Positions 16,499 to 24,983 of a DNA stretch of 64,000 nt are shown here, piece after piece; within the stretch, counting starts at the first letter, position 1; each line of letters opens with the position of its first letter. A program made the position numbers and the translations under genes. The stretch covers positions 1 through 64,000 of the forward strand of contig NZ_JBHTIF010000001.1 in assembly GCF_042677005.1 (NCBI RefSeq), read 5' to 3'. The DNA comes from Lysobacter_I brunescens (lineage in GTDB: Bacteria; Pseudomonadota; Gammaproteobacteria; Xanthomonadales; Xanthomonadaceae). The notes under the pieces are model-generated. The model was given only the letters and a program-made list of their open reading frames with translations, made no database searches and was not told the DNA's origin.

Positions 16499-17734
16499 AT
16501 GAAGACCTATCTCGTCGGCGGCGCGGTGCGCGACGCCCTGCTCGGCCTGCCCTGCGGCGACCGCGACTACGTGGTCGTCGGCGAAACGCCCGAATCCATG
16601 CTCGCCGCCGGCTTCCAGACCGTGGGCAAGGATTTCCCCGTGTTCCTGCATCCGGAGACGGGCGAGGAATACGCGCTGGCGCGCACCGAGCGCAAATCCG
16701 CGCGTGGCCATCGCGGATTCGTCGTCCACGCGTCGCCCGAGGTCACGCTGGAGGACGACCTGGTCCGCCGCGACTTCACCATCAATGCCATCGCCCGGAC
16801 CCCGGACGGCACCCTGGTCGACCCGTACCACGGCGCGCGCGACCTGCAGGATCGCGTGCTGCGCCATGTCGGCCCGGCCTTCGTCGAGGATCCGCTGCGG
16901 GTGCTGCGCGCTGCGCGATTCATGGCCCGCTTCGCCGCGCTGGGCTTCAGCGTCGCCCCCGAAACGATGGCGCTGATGCGCACGATGGTCGCCGACGGCG
17001 AGCTGGGCGAACTGACCGCCGAACGCGTCTGGAAGGAACTGGCCGGCGCCCTGCGCACGCCGCGTCCGTCCGCATTCCTGCGCACCCTGCGCGACTGCGG
17101 CGCGCTCGCGGTCGTGCTGCCGGAAGTGGACGCGCTGTACGGCGTGCCGCAGCGCGCCGAATACCACCCGGAAGTCGACACCGGCGTCCACATCGAGATG
17201 GTCTGCGACATGGCCGCGCAGCTTGCGCCGGGCGACGACCTGATCGGCTTCGCCGCGCTCACCCACGACCTCGGCAAGGCCCTGACCCCGCCGGACGTGC
17301 TGCCCAAGCACATCCACCACGAGGAACGCGGCGTCGAACCGCTGCTCGCGCTGTGCGAGCGCCTGCGCATCCCGGTCGACCACCGCAACCTCGCGGTCGC
17401 GGTCTGCCGCGAGCACATCAACGTGCATCGCCTGATGGAGCTGCGCAACATCAGCGTCCACGACCTGATCGCACGCTGCGACGGTTTCCGACAGCCGCAG
17501 CGCATCGCCCAGATCGCGCTGGCCTGCGAAGCCGACAAGCGCGGTCGCGGCGGCATGGCCGAATCGGACTATCCGCAGGGTCCGGAACTGGTGCGCCTGC
17601 ACGCCGCCGCGATGACGGTGCGGGGTGCCGACGTGATGCGCCCGGGCATGGACGGCCCCGCCGTCGGCGAAGCCCTGCGCCGCGCGCGCGGTGAAGCGAT
17701 CGGCCGGGCGCGCAAGCCCGCCGAAGCGAGCTGA
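16499..17734 (+). CDS. cca: multifunctional CCA-adding tRNA nucleotidyltransferase
   Basis: Adds or repairs the 3'-CCA end of tRNAs. The 411-aa protein starts with the class II nucleotidyltransferase signature YLVGGAVRDALLG, then GDRDYVVVG (the two catalytic aspartates) and RRDFTINAIA. The ARFMARF helix region follows, and a C-terminal HD domain (ALTHDLGK, near residue 255) gives the E. coli-type enzyme phosphatase and phosphodiesterase activity. The ATG at 16499 fits the conserved MKTYLVGG start; longer in-frame starts would run into the repeat. It converges with the leftward hypothetical gene, whose stop codon lies 8 bases away. Confidence 0.95.
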   Translation: MKTYLVGGAVRDALLGLPCGDRDYVVVGETPESMLAAGFQTVGKDFPVFLHPETGEEYALARTERKSARGHRGFVVHASPEVTLEDDLVRRDFTINAIARTPDGTLVDPYHGARDLQDRVLRHVGPAFVEDPLRVLRAARFMARFAALGFSVAPETMALMRTMVADGELGELTAERVWKELAGALRTPRPSAFLRTLRDCGALAVVLPEVDALYGVPQRAEYHPEVDTGVHIEMVCDMAAQLAPGDDLIGFAALTHDLGKALTPPDVLPKHIHHEERGVEPLLALCERLRIPVDHRNLAVAVCREHINVHRLMELRNISVHDLIARCDGFRQPQRIAQIALACEADKRGRGGMAESDYPQGPELVRLHAAAMTVRGADVMRPGMDGPAVGEALRRARGEAIGRARKPAEAS

Positions 17735-17741
17735 GCGCGAC

Positions 17742-18479
17742 TCACTCCACGCGCACGCCGTGCGCGCGCATCGCCGCGATCGCGACATCCACCATCGACG
17801 GCTGGCCGAGCGCGACCCAGGCCTTCACCGGGTCCGGCTTGCACTTGCCAGCGAGGTAGGTCTCGATGCGACACGCCGAGGGCACGAGGATCGCACGGGG
17901 AATGTCGGTCGCGGACGACAGGCTGCCCGAGATGAATGCCCGTCCCGGGCGCAGCGTGTACAGCGCCGCAGGCGCGCGGCCGATGTCGGCCAGCACTTCA
18001 GTCTCATCGATGCTTTGCCGGCCTTCACCGACGCCGAACAGGCGGTAGTTCTCCAGCCAGTTGCGGCTGCTCTTCGTCGCGAGCTTCACCGACTTCGGCG
18101 CGGCGAGCACATGCAGGTCCAGCGCTTTCAGGCGCTGGTCGAACGCGGCGAGCACCTGCACCCGCGACGACCGGCAATCGCCGACGCCCCAGCGCGGATC
18201 GAACTCGGCGCCGGCGAGGATGCAGTAGAAGACCACCACGCCGTGGTCGCAGGTGTTCTCGATGCGATGGAAACGCTCGCCATCGGCGTTGGCGTCTGTC
18301 CGGTCGATGCGCAGGCAGGTCCGTGCATCCGGCACGGCGTCCGCGCCCTCGCGCGTGGCGGCACGGGTCTCGGCGAGCCCGAGGATGCAGGCGAGCAGCA
18401 GGCAGGCCGCGACCAGCACGATGCGCCAGACCTGCAGCGAGGTCGTGCGCACCTGCCGACGCGGACGCTCTTCGCTCAT
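17742..18479 (-). CDS. hypothetical membrane-anchored or exported protein
   Basis: A 245-aa protein with a short Arg-rich N-terminus followed by one hydrophobic helix (about residues 18-38, IVLVAACLLLACILGLA), so it is membrane-anchored or secreted with the body in the periplasm. The rest is hydrophilic with several cysteines (CLRID, NTCDHGVVVFYC, CRSSR, SACRIE, GKCKPD) that could form disulfides. I recognise no family. Its ATG overlaps the VanZ-like gene stop by four bases, making it the last gene of the midA-vanZ operon. Confidence 0.7.
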   Translation of the reverse strand: MSEERPRRQVRTTSLQVWRIVLVAACLLLACILGLAETRAATREGADAVPDARTCLRIDRTDANADGERFHRIENTCDHGVVVFYCILAGAEFDPRWGVGDCRSSRVQVLAAFDQRLKALDLHVLAAPKSVKLATKSSRNWLENYRLFGVGEGRQSIDETEVLADIGRAPAALYTLRPGRAFISGSLSSATDIPRAILVPSACRIETYLAGKCKPDPVKAWVALGQPSMVDVAIAAMRAHGVRVE

Positions 18480-18883
18480 TCCCGCGTGTCGAAGCGAAGC
18501 AGGGCGTCGCGCAGGGGCGTCAGCTGGATCGCGAGCCCCGCGATCACGCCGAGCGTGTTCGCCAGCGCGTCGGCGCGATCCATCATCCGCGTCGTGGTCA
18601 GCGCGCCCTGCGCGTACTCCAGGCCGATGCCCATGAACACCAGGGCCATGCCTACGACCACCAGCGAACGCCAGCGCGGATACAGCTGCACCGCACCGGC
18701 GGCGAGCAGCGCATAGGCCAGGAAATGCTCGAGCTTGTCGCTGTGTTCGGGCAGCTCGCCGAGATCCGGCACCGGCGTCAGCGACAGCACCACCACCGCA
18801 GCCACGGCGGCGCACCAGAGCATCGACCACAGCAGCGGCCGACGAAAGGGTTTCAGCGAACGCCCGAAACGATAGCCGGTCAC
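18476..18883 (-). CDS. VanZ-like family membrane protein
   Basis: A 135-aa inner-membrane protein with about four hydrophobic helices. The signature is the acidic-His block DKLEHFLAYALLA (about 49-61), followed by GIGLEYAQG and DRADALANTLGV, which is the VanZ-like (PF04892) pattern. The function of these proteins in Gram-negative bacteria is not known; VanZ itself gives low-level teicoplanin resistance. The start is GTG at 18883 and overlaps the midA stop (GTGA); the stop overlaps the next gene in the same way. Confidence 0.85.
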   Translation of the reverse strand: MTGYRFGRSLKPFRRPLLWSMLWCAAVAAVVVLSLTPVPDLGELPEHSDKLEHFLAYALLAAGAVQLYPRWRSLVVVGMALVFMGIGLEYAQGALTTTRMMDRADALANTLGVIAGLAIQLTPLRDALLRFDTRE

Positions 18884-20064
18884 AGGCGGAAACTCAGGTC
18901 GCCGACGAGAAAGGCGTGGGCCAGGCTGACATCGCGCGAGAAGCCGATGAGCTGGAAACGCTCGCCCATCTCGCCCGGCAGGGTCAGCTTCTTCGCCTGC
19001 TGGCGCAGCGCGTGGCGGGCGATCTCATCCGCGCAGCGCGCTTCATGGTCGGCCAGGCGCTGGTCCAGGCCGTTGCCGAGCAGGAAACTGGCCTGCGAGC
19101 AGTAGCCATCGAACTCGAAGCCGGCGCCGGTGCCGGCTTCGGCCAGCGCGGTGAAGTCCACCGATACGGTCAGATCCTGCAGGCCGACGCGCGCGAACAC
19201 GTCGTCGCTCATGCGGTGGCGATGGAAGGCACGCAGGGTGCCGTCGACGCGGCGCGGGTCGTAGTACTCGCGACGCGGATAGCCGTAATCGGCGAACAGC
19301 ATCGCCCCCGACTGCAGGCCGCCGATCACCGCCTGCACCCAGTACGGCAGCTGCGGCAGCAGTTCGGAGCGGTAGCCTTCGGGGAAGGCATGCTCGCACT
19401 GGCGCTCGACATGGCGCACGGCCGCCGAGAGCAGCGCATCGGCGGGACGGTCGATGCGCACGAAGCGCCCGCCCTCGCCGACCGCGACATGCTCCTCGTG
19501 GATTTCGCCGTCGATCACCGCGAAACGCGAGGTCGGCAGCGCGTCGATCACCTCGTTGGCGAACACGACGCCGTTCCAGGGCGTGTTGATCGGTGTCTGC
19601 GGCCATTCGACGCGCGCGAAGACATCGGCCGGCAGCGACGCGCGCAGGCGTTCGCGCTGGCGTTCGCGCAGGTCGGCGCTGGGTTCGAGGATGGCGTAGC
19701 GCGCCGGCATCGCGCCGGTGGCCACCAGGCGGGCGATCGCGGCTTCGGCGAAGGCACCGGTGCCGCCACCGATCTCCATGAACGTCGCGTCTGCGCCCAG
19801 CGTGCGCAGCGGCGGGGACAGCGCATCGGCCACGCATTCGGCGAACAGCGGCCCGAGTTCCGGCGCGGTGACGAAATCGCCGCCGGGGCCGAGCTTGGTC
19901 GCGCCGGCACTGTAGTAACCCAGTCCCGGCGCGTACAGCGCCAGCTCCATGAAACGCCAGAAGGGCAGCGCGCCGCCGTTGCCGGCGATCTGCTCCCGGA
20001 TCAGGGCCGCGAGTCTGCCGCTGTGGGCCTGTGCGTCGGGATCGAGCTCGTCGTCGGGGTGCAT
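18880..20064 (-). CDS. MidA/NDUFAF7-family SAM-dependent arginine methyltransferase
   Basis: A 394-aa protein. NDUFAF7 in mitochondria dimethylates an arginine of a complex I subunit, and bacterial members probably methylate a homologous or other protein. Visible family blocks are PFWRFMELALYAPGLGYYSAG, split around residues 34-54, the KLGPGGDFVTAPELGPLFAE region, the SAM-binding MEIGGGTGAFAE, and VVFANEVIDALPTSRF. I chose the ATG at 20064 because GGAGTGG lies 5-11 bases upstream; another ATG eight codons earlier lacks this. It is the first gene of a three-gene leftward operon. Confidence 0.88.
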   Translation of the reverse strand: MHPDDELDPDAQAHSGRLAALIREQIAGNGGALPFWRFMELALYAPGLGYYSAGATKLGPGGDFVTAPELGPLFAECVADALSPPLRTLGADATFMEIGGGTGAFAEAAIARLVATGAMPARYAILEPSADLRERQRERLRASLPADVFARVEWPQTPINTPWNGVVFANEVIDALPTSRFAVIDGEIHEEHVAVGEGGRFVRIDRPADALLSAAVRHVERQCEHAFPEGYRSELLPQLPYWVQAVIGGLQSGAMLFADYGYPRREYYDPRRVDGTLRAFHRHRMSDDVFARVGLQDLTVSVDFTALAEAGTGAGFEFDGYCSQASFLLGNGLDQRLADHEARCADEIARHALRQQAKKLTLPGEMGERFQLIGFSRDVSLAHAFLVGDLSFRL

Positions 20065-20128
20065 TCGGCCACTCCGTGGGGGTGGCACAGGATAACCCGC
20101 GAGGCCGTACCGCCGGGATCGTGCGGGC

Positions 20129-20293
20129 TCAGTCCCTTGGCGTCTGCGCCCCGGTCTGCTGGCGCATTTCCTCGCGGATCCTGCGCCGCGCGAACCACCA
20201 CAGGTAGCCGCCGAGGAAGACGATGAAGCCCAGACCGCCCAGGGTCATCCAGCCGACGGGCTTGGCGAACAGTTCGGACACGATGGGGTGCAT
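20129..20293 (-). CDS. DUF3149-type single-helix mini-protein
   Basis: A 54-aa protein: MHPIVSELFAKPVGWMTL, one transmembrane helix (about residues 16-35, rich in Gly, Leu, Phe, Trp), then an Arg-rich cytoplasmic tail ending in RQQTGAQTPRD. The length, the single helix and the W-M-T-L-G-G start of the helix match small DUF3149 proteins of proteobacteria, whose function is unknown. It sits between midA and the divergent SDR gene. The upstream bases hold a weak site (gagccgcgcc), so translation strength is uncertain. Confidence 0.7.
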   Translation of the reverse strand: MHPIVSELFAKPVGWMTLGGLGFIVFLGGYLWWFARRRIREEMRQQTGAQTPRD

Positions 20294-20415
20294 GGCGCGG
20301 CTCCGCGATGAGGGATGAAGGAGGGGGACGATGGATGCCGCCAGCCTGCGCCGGCCCCGGGCGACCGTCGTTGACTATGGTCAAATGGCGTCCGCACCGC
20401 ATACCGGACCCCTGC

Positions 20416-21177
20416 ATGACCTCGCCCGGCACCTCCGTTTCCGACACCCGCCCCGTCGCCCTGGTCACCGGCGCCGCGCGCCGCCTCGGCGCCGCCATCG
20501 CCCGACGCCTGCACGCAGCCGGCCACGACCTCGCCCTGCACTATCGCGACTCCGCCACGGCGATGCAGGCGCTGGCCGCCGAACTCGACGCCATCCGCCC
20601 CGGCAGCGTACTCAGCCTGCAGGCCGAACTCGCCGACGCCGACGCGCTGCCCGACCTCGTCGACGCCACCGTGGCGCGCTTCGGCCGGCTGGACGTGCTG
20701 GTCAACAACGCCTCGGCGTTCTCGCCCACGCCGCTGGGCACGATCACCGTCGCCGACTGGGACACCCAGTTCGCGACCAACGCCCGCGCGCCGCTGCTGC
20801 TGGCCCAGGCCGCTGCCCCCCACCTGCGCACCACGCGCGGCGCCATCGTCAACCTGGTCGATCTCTACGCCGAGCGCCCGCTGCGCGACCACGCCGTGTA
20901 CTGCATGAGCAAGGCGGCGCTGGTCGCCGGCACGCGCGCGCTGGCGCTGGAGCTGGCCCCGGACGTGCGGGTGAACGCGATCGCGCCGGGCGCGATCCTG
21001 TGGCCGGAAGAAGGCAAGCCGGAGGCGGCCAAGGCTGCGATGCTCGCACGCACCCCGCTGGCGCGCGTCGGCAGCGAGCACGACATCGCCGAAGCCGTGC
21101 TCTGGCTGGTGCAGGGCGCCGGCTACACCACCGGCCACGTGCTGCCGGTGGACGGCGGACGCCTGCTGCCGAGCTGA
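20416..21177 (+). CDS. pteridine-reductase-type short-chain dehydrogenase
   Basis: NADPH-dependent reductase, 253 aa, probably reducing dihydropterins or dihydrofolate (FolM/PTR1 type). The cofactor motif is TGAARRLG, the TGxxxRxG form that marks NADPH-using pteridine reductases rather than the common TGxxxGxG. LVNNAS and the catalytic YCMSKAA (Tyr-x-x-x-Lys) follow, and the end DGGRLL is standard. The ATG at 20416 gives the usual length; an upstream in-frame ATG at 20377 is possible. Two folate genes (folB, folK) lie on the opposite strand just beyond, which fits a pterin role. TTGACT at 20371-20376 could be a -35, but no matching -10 is clear. Confidence 0.85.
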   Translation: MTSPGTSVSDTRPVALVTGAARRLGAAIARRLHAAGHDLALHYRDSATAMQALAAELDAIRPGSVLSLQAELADADALPDLVDATVARFGRLDVLVNNASAFSPTPLGTITVADWDTQFATNARAPLLLAQAAAPHLRTTRGAIVNLVDLYAERPLRDHAVYCMSKAALVAGTRALALELAPDVRVNAIAPGAILWPEEGKPEAAKAAMLARTPLARVGSEHDIAEAVLWLVQGAGYTTGHVLPVDGGRLLPS

Positions 21178-21204
21178 GCCCGGCGCGGAACACCCGGGCT
21201 TCGA

Positions 21205-22038
21205 TCAGCGCTTGGGCGAGAACGCCTGTTCCAGCGCCATGCCCTGGAAGGCGGCCGGGGTTTCGTTCGACACGGCGTAGCGGTACAGCGCGGCCGAATA
21301 GATGCCGCTCAGCGCGGCCTGGGTGACGCCCAGCACCAGCAGCGCGATCACCACGACCACCGCCACCGTGATGCCTGCGGCCGGTGCGGCCTGCCAGGCG
21401 GCGATCGAGAGCACGATGCCAACCAGCATCACCAGCACGAAGATCAACCCGAACGCGGCACCGATGCCGACGTTGCCGATGGCGTTCTCGCCCCAGGTCT
21501 TCTTCAGCAGCGCGATGCTTTCCTTCAGCGCATCGATCGGACCGATCTCGCGGTTGACCAGCACCGGCACGACCAGGAAGGTCGCCAGCGTCCACGCCGC
21601 GCCCAGGCCGCTGCCGATCAGACGGACGATGATGTTGTTGTCGCGGTTCTTGAGCGACTGCAGGATCAGGCCGACCGTCGCGGCGATCGCCGCATAGCCC
21701 AGGATCGCGGGCAGGCGCGAGCGGGCGATGCGCAGGCCGTCGGAGACGGTCGGGTCGCCGCCTTCGAGGCGGATCGTCGCCGCGCCGACCAGCGCGCTGT
21801 TGAAGAAGATGATGACCGTGTACTGGCAGAAGTAGAAGGCGAAGCCGACGACCGCGCCGACCACGTTGAAGCCGTTCTCGAACAGCTTCAGCATGAACAC
21901 CGGCAGCGCGAAGGTCGCCAGCACCAGCAGCGTCGCCAGCGACGACAGGATCGGGAACAGCATCAGTTCCTTGTCGGAACGCAGCACCGATGCGCTGGCC
22001 TTCACCAGGTCCCAGCTGCGGGAAAACTTCTCGAACAT
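21205..22038 (-). CDS. DUF6159-family integral membrane protein
   Basis: A 277-aa inner-membrane protein that starts MFEKFSRSWDLVKAS and has about five or six hydrophobic segments, with a central soluble part (ALKESIALLKKTWGENAIGN). I place it in the DUF6159 family from the N-terminus and helix layout; no function is known. GGAGGG precedes the ATG at 22038, which is why the longer in-frame start at 22116 is not used. It follows folK by 74 bases on the same strand and may be co-transcribed. Confidence 0.75.
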   Translation of the reverse strand: MFEKFSRSWDLVKASASVLRSDKELMLFPILSSLATLLVLATFALPVFMLKLFENGFNVVGAVVGFAFYFCQYTVIIFFNSALVGAATIRLEGGDPTVSDGLRIARSRLPAILGYAAIAATVGLILQSLKNRDNNIIVRLIGSGLGAAWTLATFLVVPVLVNREIGPIDALKESIALLKKTWGENAIGNVGIGAAFGLIFVLVMLVGIVLSIAAWQAAPAAGITVAVVVVIALLVLGVTQAALSGIYSAALYRYAVSNETPAAFQGMALEQAFSPKR

Positions 22039-22112
22039 CGCGGCGCCCTCCCCGGACGACTGTGGTCGGGGCCATCCTGCGCCTGCGACCAGGCGCCGGC
22101 AAGCGCTGGAAG

Positions 22113-22952
22113 TCACCCGTGTCGGTCGGGCACCGGCACCAGGACGGGATCGAACGCCGCCTCGCAGGCGACCTCGCGCTCGGCCGAATCCGCCCAGAGC
22201 GCAGTGAGCGTGCGCCCGCTGCGCGGATCGACGAAGTCCGGCGCGATCTCGGCCAGCGGTCGCAGCACGAAGGCATGCTTCAGCTCGTCGCGCGGCAGTT
22301 GAAGATGTCCCGGCCCGGACAGCACCAGGTCGTCGAAGAACACGATGTCGATGTCCAGCGGCCGGTCGCCGAAGCGCGGCCCGCTGCGGTCGCGGCCGTG
22401 GGCATCCTCCAGCGCGTGCAGCCAGTCGTTCAGCGCGAACGGGTCCAGGTCGCTCTCGACCACCGCCCCCGCGTTGAGGAAGTCCGGCCCGTCGAACCCG
22501 ACCGCCGGGAACCGGTAGACCATCGACATCGCCACGTCGCCGAAGCGTTCGCGCAGCGCCGCGAACGCGGAACGGAGGTTGCGCTCGGCATCGATGTTGC
22601 TGCCGAGGCTCAAGAGCGCCTTGCTCGAAGTTTTCGACACGTCATGCCACCCTGTTCGCAGATCGATGCCACGCAGCCGACGCAGCCCTGTCGAGGAGGC
22701 GTCCAGCGCCAGCTCGCGCATGGCCTTGAAGTCGAAGATCCGCCAGCGCCCCGGGTCCGTCGCCACCAACGCGACGACAGCCTTCCGGAGGTACGACGAA
22801 CGCGGATGCAAGACAGGCGGAGAGCCCGTGCAGTCGACGAGCACGTAACGGAAGGTCTGCTGTGCGATATCGAAGTTCTGCGGAATCGCGATGCCCGACG
22901 CCCGACAGAACGCGACGACTTTGTCGCGACGATTCCACTTCCATGTCGTCAT
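22113..22952 (-). CDS. folK: HPPK (FolK) with an unexplained N-terminal extension
   Basis: 6-hydroxymethyl-7,8-dihydropterin pyrophosphokinase, which transfers pyrophosphate from ATP in folate synthesis. The HPPK domain starts near residue 112 (ALLSLGSNIDAERNL). It contains VGFDGPDFLNAG and the metal/ATP block FGDRPLDIDIVFFDDLVL. The open frame carries about 104 extra residues before it, with no HPPK likeness and with codons less GC-rich at the third base than the neighbours. It starts 1 base after the folB stop. A GTG at 22640 (valine 105) would give a normal-size enzyme, but then more than 310 bases between two operon genes would be empty. Either an inserted small gene became fused in frame, or there is a separate reading start. 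Confidence 0.85.
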   Translation of the reverse strand: MTTWKWNRRDKVVAFCRASGIAIPQNFDIAQQTFRYVLVDCTGSPPVLHPRSSYLRKAVVALVATDPGRWRIFDFKAMRELALDASSTGLRRLRGIDLRTGWHDVSKTSSKALLSLGSNIDAERNLRSAFAALRERFGDVAMSMVYRFPAVGFDGPDFLNAGAVVESDLDPFALNDWLHALEDAHGRDRSGPRFGDRPLDIDIVFFDDLVLSGPGHLQLPRDELKHAFVLRPLAEIAPDFVDPRSGRTLTALWADSAEREVACEAAFDPVLVPVPDRHG

Positions 22953-22953
22953 C

Positions 22954-23307
22954 TCAGGCGCGACTGCGCTCGATGATCACGCCCACCGCGCGCGCGCCGC
23001 GCACCGCGCCGGGCTTGCTCAGCTTCAGGCGCACGTGGGACACCGCGAATTCGGCCAGGATGATCTCCGCGCAACGCTCGGCCAGCGTCTCGACCAGGCC
23101 GAACGAGGATTGCGAGACGTATTCGATCAGGCGCTTGCTCACCGCCTTGTAGTCCAGCGTGTCGACGATGTCGTCGCTGGCCGCCGGCCTGCGGTTGTCG
23201 AAGGCCATCTCGATGTCGAACCACAGCGGCTGGCGGATGCGGCGCTCCCAGTCGTAGATGCCAATCAGCGCCTCGATCTCGAGGGCTTCGATGAAGACCT
23301 TATCCAT
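22954..23307 (-). CDS. folB: dihydroneopterin aldolase
   Basis: Converts 7,8-dihydroneopterin to 6-hydroxymethyl-dihydropterin and glycolaldehyde, supplying the FolK substrate. The 117-aa protein has the family opening MDKVFIEALEIEALIGIYDWE. The active-site region LDYKAVSKRL and a conserved glutamate in LVETLAERCAEIIL follow, and the C-terminal lysine strand is VRLKLSKPGAV. The ATG at 23307 overlaps the tsaD stop by eight bases, so translation is likely coupled. Confidence 0.95.
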   Translation of the reverse strand: MDKVFIEALEIEALIGIYDWERRIRQPLWFDIEMAFDNRRPAASDDIVDTLDYKAVSKRLIEYVSQSSFGLVETLAERCAEIILAEFAVSHVRLKLSKPGAVRGARAVGVIIERSRA

Positions 23308-24346
23308 GGGTGACTCCGGTTTCGACGGCGGGCAAGGTTGCCATATCCCAGCGCGGCGTGACGAACACCGACGGCCCGGCGCGCTCGCCGGCTTCGAGGC
23401 GCAGGGCACCCGCGAAGGCGATCATCGCGCCGTTGTCGGTGCACAGTTCGGGACGCGGGAAGCAGACCCGGCCGCCGCGCTTCGCCGCCATCGCCCGGAG
23501 CTTCTCGCGCAAGCGGGTGTTCGCGCCGACGCCGCCCGCGACCACCAGCACCTTCGAGCCGGTGGCGTCGAGCGCGCGTTCGCATTTGATCGCCAGGGTG
23601 TCGACCACTGCGTCCTCAAAGCTGCGCGCAATGTCGGCGCGGGTCGAGTCGCTCTGGTCGGAATCGCGCCAGGCCAGAAGCACCTGGGTCTTGAGGCCGC
23701 TGAAGCTGAAATCCAGCCCGGGCCGGTCGGTCATCGGCCTCGGGAACTTGAACCGGCCCGGCGTGCCGGTCTGGGCCAGCGCCGCCAGCTGCGGGCCACC
23801 GGGATACGGCAGGCCCATCAGCTTGGCTGACTTGTCGAAGGCCTCGCCGGCGGCGTCGTCCAGGGTGTCGCCGAGCAGCCGGTAGCGGCCGATGGCATCC
23901 ACCGCGACCAGCTGGCTGTGCCCGCCGGAGACCAGCAGGGCGACGAACGGGGCCTGCGGAGGGTCATCCTCCATCAGCGGCGCCAGCAGGTGGCCTTCCA
24001 TGTGGTGCACGCCCACCGCCGGCAGGTCCAGCGCCCAGGCCAGCGATCGCGCCACGCCCGCGCCGACCAGCAGCGCTCCGACCAGCCCGGGCCCGGCGGT
24101 GTAGGCCACGCCGTCGAGGTCGCGCGTGGTCAGGTCGGCCTCGGCCAGGGTCTGGCGGATCAGCGGCAGCAGCTTGCGCACGTGGTCGCGGCTGGCCAGC
24201 TCGGGCACCACCCCGCCGTATTCGGCGTGCAGGGCGATCTGGCTGTAGACCGCATGCGCCCGCAGGCCGGCCGCGCCCGGCAGGGCGGTGTCGTAGACGG
24301 CGACGCCGGTTTCGTCGCAGCTGGATTCGATGCCGAGGACTTTCAC
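23300..24346 (-). CDS. tsaD: tRNA N6-threonylcarbamoyladenosine transferase subunit
   Basis: Transfers the threonylcarbamoyl group to A37 of ANN-decoding tRNAs, with TsaB and TsaE. The 348-aa protein begins MKVLGIESSCDETGVAVYD, the universal Kae1/TsaD start. It carries the metal-binding HMEGH (near residue 115) and LLVSGGHSQL, then YPGGPQL and DFSFSGLKTQV, and the late VAGGVGAN and CTDNGAMIA blocks. The start codon is GTG. It is divergent from rpsU, as in many gammaproteobacteria, and heads the tsaD-folB-folK group. Confidence 0.96.
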   Translation of the reverse strand: MKVLGIESSCDETGVAVYDTALPGAAGLRAHAVYSQIALHAEYGGVVPELASRDHVRKLLPLIRQTLAEADLTTRDLDGVAYTAGPGLVGALLVGAGVARSLAWALDLPAVGVHHMEGHLLAPLMEDDPPQAPFVALLVSGGHSQLVAVDAIGRYRLLGDTLDDAAGEAFDKSAKLMGLPYPGGPQLAALAQTGTPGRFKFPRPMTDRPGLDFSFSGLKTQVLLAWRDSDQSDSTRADIARSFEDAVVDTLAIKCERALDATGSKVLVVAGGVGANTRLREKLRAMAAKRGGRVCFPRPELCTDNGAMIAFAGALRLEAGERAGPSVFVTPRWDMATLPAVETGVTHG

Positions 24347-24413
24347 GGAAGGGGGATTTTCGAAGCGGGGCCGCAGTTTACCGCGCCCGGCGCCCGGAAC
24401 TGCCCCTGCGAAC

Positions 24414-24443
24414 TTGCGCCGGAGCCATGGTCGCCGCTATCAT
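24414..24443 (+). promoter_or_regulatory. probable promoter of rpsU
   Basis: TTGCGC (24414-24419) and TATCAT (24438-24443) are separated by 18 bases and point toward rpsU. The predicted start near 24450 gives a GC-rich leader of about 85 bases that includes a small hairpin (gcccgg-tctg-ccgggc). Confidence 0.5.
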
Positions 24444-24534
24444 GCGCGGCTCGCCCGGTCTGCCGGGCCCGGTCGTGTGCGATCCAGTCGCATCAGCCCG
24501 GCCCTTCGGCCGGAATCCCAACTTCGAGACTCCT

Positions 24535-24750
24535 ATGCCCAGCGTCAAAGTCCGCGAAAACGAGCCCTTTGAGTTTGCCCTGCGTCGCTTCAAGCGCACC
24601 TGCGAGAAAGCCGGCGTCCTCGCCGAAGTCCGCAAGCGCGAGTTCTACGAAAAGCCGACCCAGGAGCGCAAGCGCAAGGCGGCTGCGGCTGTGAAGCGCC
24701 AGGCCCGTCGCAGCTCGCGCGACGTGACCAAGCGTCAGCGCCTGTTCTGA
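24535..24750 (+). CDS. rpsU: 30S ribosomal protein S21
   Basis: A 71-aa basic ribosomal protein near the mRNA-binding cleft of the 30S subunit. The sequence MPSVKVRENEPFEFALRRFK and the Arg/Lys-rich tail are diagnostic. The ATG at 24535 gives the standard length. It is the first gene of the rpsU-dnaG macromolecular-synthesis region; an internal terminator follows it. Confidence 0.97.
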   Translation: MPSVKVRENEPFEFALRRFKRTCEKAGVLAEVRKREFYEKPTQERKRKAAAAVKRQARRSSRDVTKRQRLF

Positions 24751-24856
24751 TCGACACCGTCCGATCGGACGGTTCGGTTCAGCAGTCCTGACCCGGAACG
24801 CCTGACGACGCAGACCCGATTCCCGCGCGGCTCCTGCCGCGTCCGAGCGAATCCGG

Positions 24857-24890
24857 AAGCCGGCCGCGCCACGCGCAGCCGGCTTTTTGT
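24857..24890 (+). terminator. terminator/attenuator after rpsU
   Basis: An 8-bp stem AAGCCGGC (24857-24864) with GCCGGCTT (24878-24885), and an inner CGCG/CGCG pair, is followed by a run of five T. It lies 106 bases after rpsU and 93 before yqeY. It would separate abundant S21 message from the downstream genes, as the classical rpsU-dnaG attenuator does. Confidence 0.85.
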
Positions 24891-24983
24891 CTTTCCCGGC
24901 ATTCGAAACACCTTGCCGACACTCTTCCCCGAATTGATCCCCTGCGGCCGCCCGGCGCGGACCGCGCAACACGGAGCGACACC

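Noticed and set aside
20371..20404. TTGACT as the -35 of a promoter for the pteridine-reductase gene
   Set aside because: The nearest -10-like word (CATACC) is 22 bases away, too far; I record the gene without a promoter.
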